Assembly: GCF_028476545.1 (NCBI RefSeq)
Contig: NW_026731827.1
Span: 283,001-347,000, forward strand
Direction: 5' to 3'
Length of the DNA stretch: 64,000 nt
Origin: Physella acuta
Taxonomy: Eukaryota > Mollusca > Gastropoda > Physidae
Part shown: piece by piece, positions 59,196 to 64,000 of the stretch
Numbering within the stretch: position 1 is the first letter of the stretch
Layout of the letters: each line of letters starts with the position of its first letter
Translations under genes and position numbers: made by a program
The notes under the pieces: model-generated
Seen by the model: only the letters and a program-made list of their open reading frames with translations
Database searches by the model: none
What the model was told of the DNA's origin: nothing

Positions 59196-61844
59196 AAAGT
59201 AAAATAAAAAAATCATAGCCAAAAAAGAAGGAACCCATGCCACGAAAGCAAACCAGCCAATGCGTAACCATTTTGATCACCCGAACAGTTCCAATAATGT
59301 TCAAAAGTCGAGTGTCATATGCAAGATAGTAAAAAAAATAATTGTTAACCCTTAAAGCACGCCAAGCCACTTATAATAGTTATAACGCATAAGACCCATG
59401 GCCCGTGCTTTAATGGTTAATAGGCTTGGTGGGAGTAATATGTAGGCCTATGTAATATGTGAATTTTTTTACCAAACCTGAATTCCAACAAGCCAATGAT
59501 TTACTTTTAATTTTTAAACACTTTATTTTAAATTTGTATTGTTATAATGTAGATACATGCTGCAAACGTATTTCAAGTGCAATAAATCTGATGGGTCAAA
59601 TTTTTACCACAAACAATCTACGTCGATGAATGAACAACTAATTTCATTGTGTCTCTATTGAACAAATTCTTTGACTTTGACTTTATGTACACTCTAAATC
59701 TAGTTTCAGAAAGCCAGAAATACTGGGATGTTTTCCTGACGCCTATTTCTTAACACTTAGGCTAACACTAATGTTAGCTAGGCCAATGCAAAAATTTAAT
59801 TTCAGTAAAACAATATAATAGTTAGATATTTGGATAGGGGCTGTCAATCTGATTACAGATCAGTTTGAATTTTCAAAATCTGACCATAAACAAAAAAGTT
59901 ATGAATTTTTTAGTCATTAAAAAATAGCAGTTTTTTCAGACAACCGGGGTAGACCCTGAAAGAGGAAAAATACTGGGAGGGTATGGACCAAATTTTTAAG
60001 CGTTTTTCACTAAAAGTGGTATAAAAGCCAGAATACTTTATCAATTGATGTAATTTTAAGACATTTTATAGATTTTTGTATGCTGAATCCAATGATGCTA
60101 TTTTAAAAAGTGTCCTTCGATTACTCAACCTACTTATCTCATAGATTATGTAATACCCCCCTTTCAATTTTTTTTAAACATCTAATAATCAATGTGATAA
60201 GAAGTCATTCTTTAAATGTAACGCTGTTTTAATCTAAAATATGACATTTGTATATGCTCAAGCTAATGGTAGATTTAAAATGGTCCAACATTGTTACATA
60301 ACTATCAAATGTTAAGGTTATGTAATCCCACCCTTTGCTCAAAATATACCATGAATTTGTTTTAAAATCACTTTTGCTCATTGTCAGTTAACTTCAAGTT
60401 AATAGCCTACTAGAAGAAAATATAAATAATCAAGTTTTTCAATACAAATAGAAGAATGCTATAGTAAATTTGTGATTATGTAACTTCTTAAAAGATGTTA
60501 TGTAATCTATGTGCAATACTATAGGCCTACTCTGTTCCAAAAATAAAGGCCTATCTCATTATAATTATATTTCTTGTTATTTTAAATATCTTAATCCTTT
60601 TTGCTATAGAATTAGTCTAGTTAGAACACTCTGAGTCTGATCAGAATCAGAGTGTGTTTTATGGTAATTACGTAATATTATTACACATATTAAAGTTAAT
60701 CATTTTTACAATGTCAATAAAATAAACTTTGGAGGAAAATATTTGTTTTTAAAAACTTGCACAAGGTATAGTTAAGTTATAGATATATAACATAAATTTA
60801 TATTTATGCCCAATGTTTATTCTAGTAGTAAGTAGGTTTATGTATTTTGTAAGCCTACCAGTAGGCCTTTTACAATTAACAACTTTCTTAAGAAAAAAGC
60901 ACGTGTTTGAGTGCTTGACTGTGTAGATCTAGTAGATTCTAGAAATTGTGTAAGATTACCGTGTTTGGCTATACACAGACACGTGTACCACCACCAGCTT
61001 TTGCCTAGATTTAGTTCAATCAGACATGTGGGTAACCAGGTCTTCTGACCAACGAATTTTATTGCCCTATTACGTAAACATGACCGCTGGATAGGCTAGT
61101 CGGCCAACCCGGTGAACGTGTCAGATGAATATTATGTAATCTCAGAGACAAAAGTCTGGCAAAATTTCCTGATCTATGCCCGAGGGTTAGTAACATCAAC
61201 TCCACAAAGTGAAGGGGGAGGGAGGTGGGGTATGAAACCACCGTGTACCGTACGGGTGTTATACAACATCAAAAGCGATGCTCGTCGGCTTATCGCGTCA
61301 CGGACTAGTGGGGGCGGGGTGAGGCTATGGGTGTTACATACGGTGTAGGATGGTCAGTGGCTACCCCCATCCACCCCACCCCATTTTGGTCGATTTGACA
61401 AGCTAGTAACCCCCACGTTGTTAGTGGTATTAACATTTGTAGAAAAGAGCCCCGGATATAATTTAATATATTTTTAAAGCCATTTTTACGAAAAAGTAAT
61501 GTACACAATAATGAAACGTTACACGAATCACATCACAGCATTGTTTGATCGGGCCGAAGCTATTCGGATTAATTTCTAAAGAAGATTAATTTTGACGATT
61601 AGTCCTCAGCCGTAAATACTAACAAAACTTTTGTTTGACGTTTCAATGGGCTAAGACAAAGTTATGCAACATGTCTGAGTGCTTATAAATATAAAGTAGC
61701 AATAGCCGTCGAGTCAAACACGGGAACACATGTATCTATCTTTAGACATTGTTTATAGTATCATCCAATCGGATCAAGCGCCTAGCGTCACGTGACCACA
61801 CACTCGGCTGTGCCACACGATGTGTAGATCACCAATCAGTCGGA

Positions 61845-62515
61845 CGGCGGCCGACGCGTTAATTTTTATTTTCGTTCGGTTTTAAAATGTATGGACGGCT
61901 TTATTACGAGGTGCTATAATACATGTCATACATTACAATAAACGGCGGGATTTCGGGAATACAGCTCAGGGTTCAAATGTAAAATATGTCCAATAATAGA
62001 CCGGGAAACTTGGTTCAACTTTGCGGTCCGATATCTCCACAAGTATTTAACTTATTTTGACCACGAACCCTGAGCGTTATACGTCTACATTTAATGTATT
62101 CGTCTGCCAAATTTGACTGTTGTAGTACGTAAACTCGATACGTGTATACACATTTTGTAACGCGTCATCAGGTTAAAGACAGCGATTTGAAGCACAGCAG
62201 GGCGGTTCAGTCAGACAGCGGTCGGCGCGTCGTGTTTATATTTTCGGTCCAATTCAAAGTCTATAGACGTCCTTATTATAGGGCCTTATATGACATATCA
62301 TACATATTAATAAACGTCGAGATTTCAGGAATACAGCTCAGGGTTCAAATAAAAAATCGGTCCATAAATAGCTCAAATAACTTAGTTTAACTTTGCGGTC
62401 CGATATCTCCGAAAGTATTTAACATATTTTAACCAAGAACCCTGAGCGTTATACGTGTACATTTAATCTATTCTTCTACCAAGTTTCACAGTTGTAGTAC
62501 GAAAACTCACAGAGT
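61845..62515. repeat. Old tandem duplication (~300 bp, two diverged copies)
   Basis: Two copies about 372 bases apart share cagctcagggttcaaat (61963 and 62334), ctttgcggtccgatatctcc, agtatttaac and gaaccctgagcgttatacg. Each begins near a cggcggccgacgcgt or cggtcggcgcgtcg phrase. agctcagggttc and gaaccctgagc also form an inverted pair within each copy. Non-coding; nature unknown. Confidence 0.75.
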
Positions 62516-63744
62516 CTATAGACTCAAAGTAACACCCCCCTTTTAAAAAGGTGAAAAAGCCTCCCCCCTAATCGGCACGTCGCCGCGGGGGGTAAAAAAT
62601 GCGATTTAATCGGCGATTTCTTCAACGTCTGAAATAATAGAGAAATCAAACTAATACAGTTAAAAAGGTTATTCAATTACGAACAGAATGATGTATAACA
62701 TGTTAATATAAACACAATAAAAGCATGCAAAAAACGTAATTAAACATGCAGGGGGTAGGGAAAAGCCGATTTGTCCGATTTTCTCGGCAGCGGCATTGGC
62801 CTAGCTACTAATGTAGGGAAATTTTAAAAAATAAGCTAATGTGAGCTAACAATAATCCCAAGTAGGCATACATTTTTTGGGTGTGGAGAAATTGCGAGGT
62901 GCGAAAAGGCGAGACGGTAAACTGCAAGAATAAAATGCGAGATATACCTGTGGAATCACAGGTAAATAGAGAGACACAATTTGCGAAAATAAATTTGTTT
63001 CATGTTTTTTGTTTCTTTTTTAAGTTATACACTAAAGATGATATATCACATTCTTATTTTTTTTTTATATAATTTGATTTTGTATTAAACAATCTTAACA
63101 TCCTCTGGCTGCCGCTCTCGTTTTCTTGTCAGCGGGAGAAAAATCCTGCCTTGATAGACATGTCAGTGCGAGTTTATAAAGAGAATACTATTTTAGGCTA
63201 TATTTTAAAAATCTATACCTAGATATTCAAAATTTTAAACATTCTGATGTTTTTTAATCTGCGCAAGAAAAAAAGGAACGGCGTTTGAGGGGTTGGTACA
63301 CATATTGAACCGTCCCACTTTACTTATTAAATCTACAACATGACTTAATAAGCGCGACCTTAATATCATGCTGCTTTGTTTTTTCGAGGGGAAAAAGTAT
63401 ACCCCCATGCCACAACGCCATTCATGATCAATACCTCGGTGAATTATTTTTCGCTCGGTTTCAATGAGTATTCAGCCTTCCCTCTTCTCCACCGAATTTT
63501 TTTTTAAAAATTACTAACGTGGTCGGGGTCAAAAGTGTAACTTTTGATTCAAGAAAGAGAGTGGGTGATACTGAAACAACGCAGCTGTTTCTGTAATAGT
63601 AAAAATAAATTTTACAGGAAATTTGAAATCTCATTACTTAATTAATTAGTTAATTTAATTATGCTAAAGAAAATAAAGGGAAATACATTATTTATTAAGT
63701 TTATTAGTTTAAATGTATTACGGCACAACACACAAGACTATACG

Positions 63745-63782
63745 TGTGTGGTATGTATATATTATATATATATATATATATA
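63745..63782. repeat. (TA)n microsatellite
   Basis: Short run of alternating TA. Confidence 0.8.
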
Positions 63783-63865
63783 TTATTGTTTTGAGTTTAT
63801 ATTTAACTCAATGCAACAAACCCGCCGGTTGGTTGAGGCTACACCTAGGGTTCGTTCTGCTATGT

Positions 63866-64000
63866 CAGAGGTGGGCAACGTGTGGCCTGCGAGACATTCA
63901 GAAAACCCTGCCTTAAACTGAAATTTGCTTCATGTCCGCGACCGAAAGTTCGTCTCGTATTTTTTTCCATTAGAGCAGGCAGTGAAAATACGCACTTGTC
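63866..64000 (+). mobile_element. hAT-type element, left end, cut by window edge
   Basis: CAGAGGTGGGCAACGTGTGG followed by cctgcgag is a typical hAT/Charlie-like terminus. The rest of the element would lie beyond 64000. Confidence 0.5.

Larger units (their letters stand above)
58244..64000. other. Presumed CDC5L intron 1 or 5' flank
   Basis: No coding exon recognised on either strand, apart from the repeats listed separately. Multiple short open frames lack any familiar motif. Confidence 0.5.

Noticed and set aside
58244-64000. Missing CDC5L first coding exon
   Set aside because: I looked on the minus strand for a sequence coding MPRIMIKGGVWRNTE and found none, so I did not call one; it probably lies beyond 64000.

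Overview
The window looks like nuclear DNA of an invertebrate animal, most likely a gastropod mollusc. It is AT-rich, with spliced genes, tRNA-derived SINEs, hAT-type and Helitron-type non-autonomous elements, and many minisatellites. I see no bacterial operon structure, no LTR element and no virus-like gene. The species assignment is an inference.

Layout. 1-8.4 kb holds the last exon of a secreted-peptide precursor (gene C, +) followed by tandem arrays, SINE heads and a LINE tail. From 8,398 to 56,414 lies a direct tandem duplication of about 24 kb (unit 1 8,398-31,927; unit 2 31,935-56,414). Each unit carries, in order, two peptide-precursor genes (A and B, +), two intronless class A GPCR genes (GPCR1 and GPCR2, +) and the 3' exons of CDC5L (-). 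56.4-58.2 kb holds the upstream CDC5L exons, joined only to unit 2. 58.2-64 kb is probably CDC5L intron or 5' flank and contains only repeats. The CDC5L exon coding its first ~15 residues was not found.

CDC5L is a Myb-related spliceosome (Prp19/NTC complex) protein. The unit 2 gene has 18 recognisable exons in continuous frame (781 residues from about residue 16 to the stop). The unit 1 copy keeps the last 13 exons, all open, but lacks the Myb repeats and the original promoter. Its 5' end now lies head-to-head with peptide gene A'.

The peptide genes share a 17-residue signal sequence in exon 1 and a phase-1 intron. Exon 2 encodes short acidic peptides, each usually with one cysteine at position 4 and a Gly-Lys-Arg (amidation plus dibasic cleavage) end, separated by polyproline spacers. 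I do not recognise the family. With two conserved GPCR genes next door in the same duplicated block, this is the best candidate here for an undescribed system: a multi-copy amidated single-Cys peptide family, possibly linked to its receptors. The ligand-receptor link is inference.

Other striking structure: three CDC5L minisatellites whose repeat units contain copies of a splice junction; a ~6 kb near-identical tract between the units that suggests recent gene conversion; and transposon insertions with clean empty sites in the sister unit.
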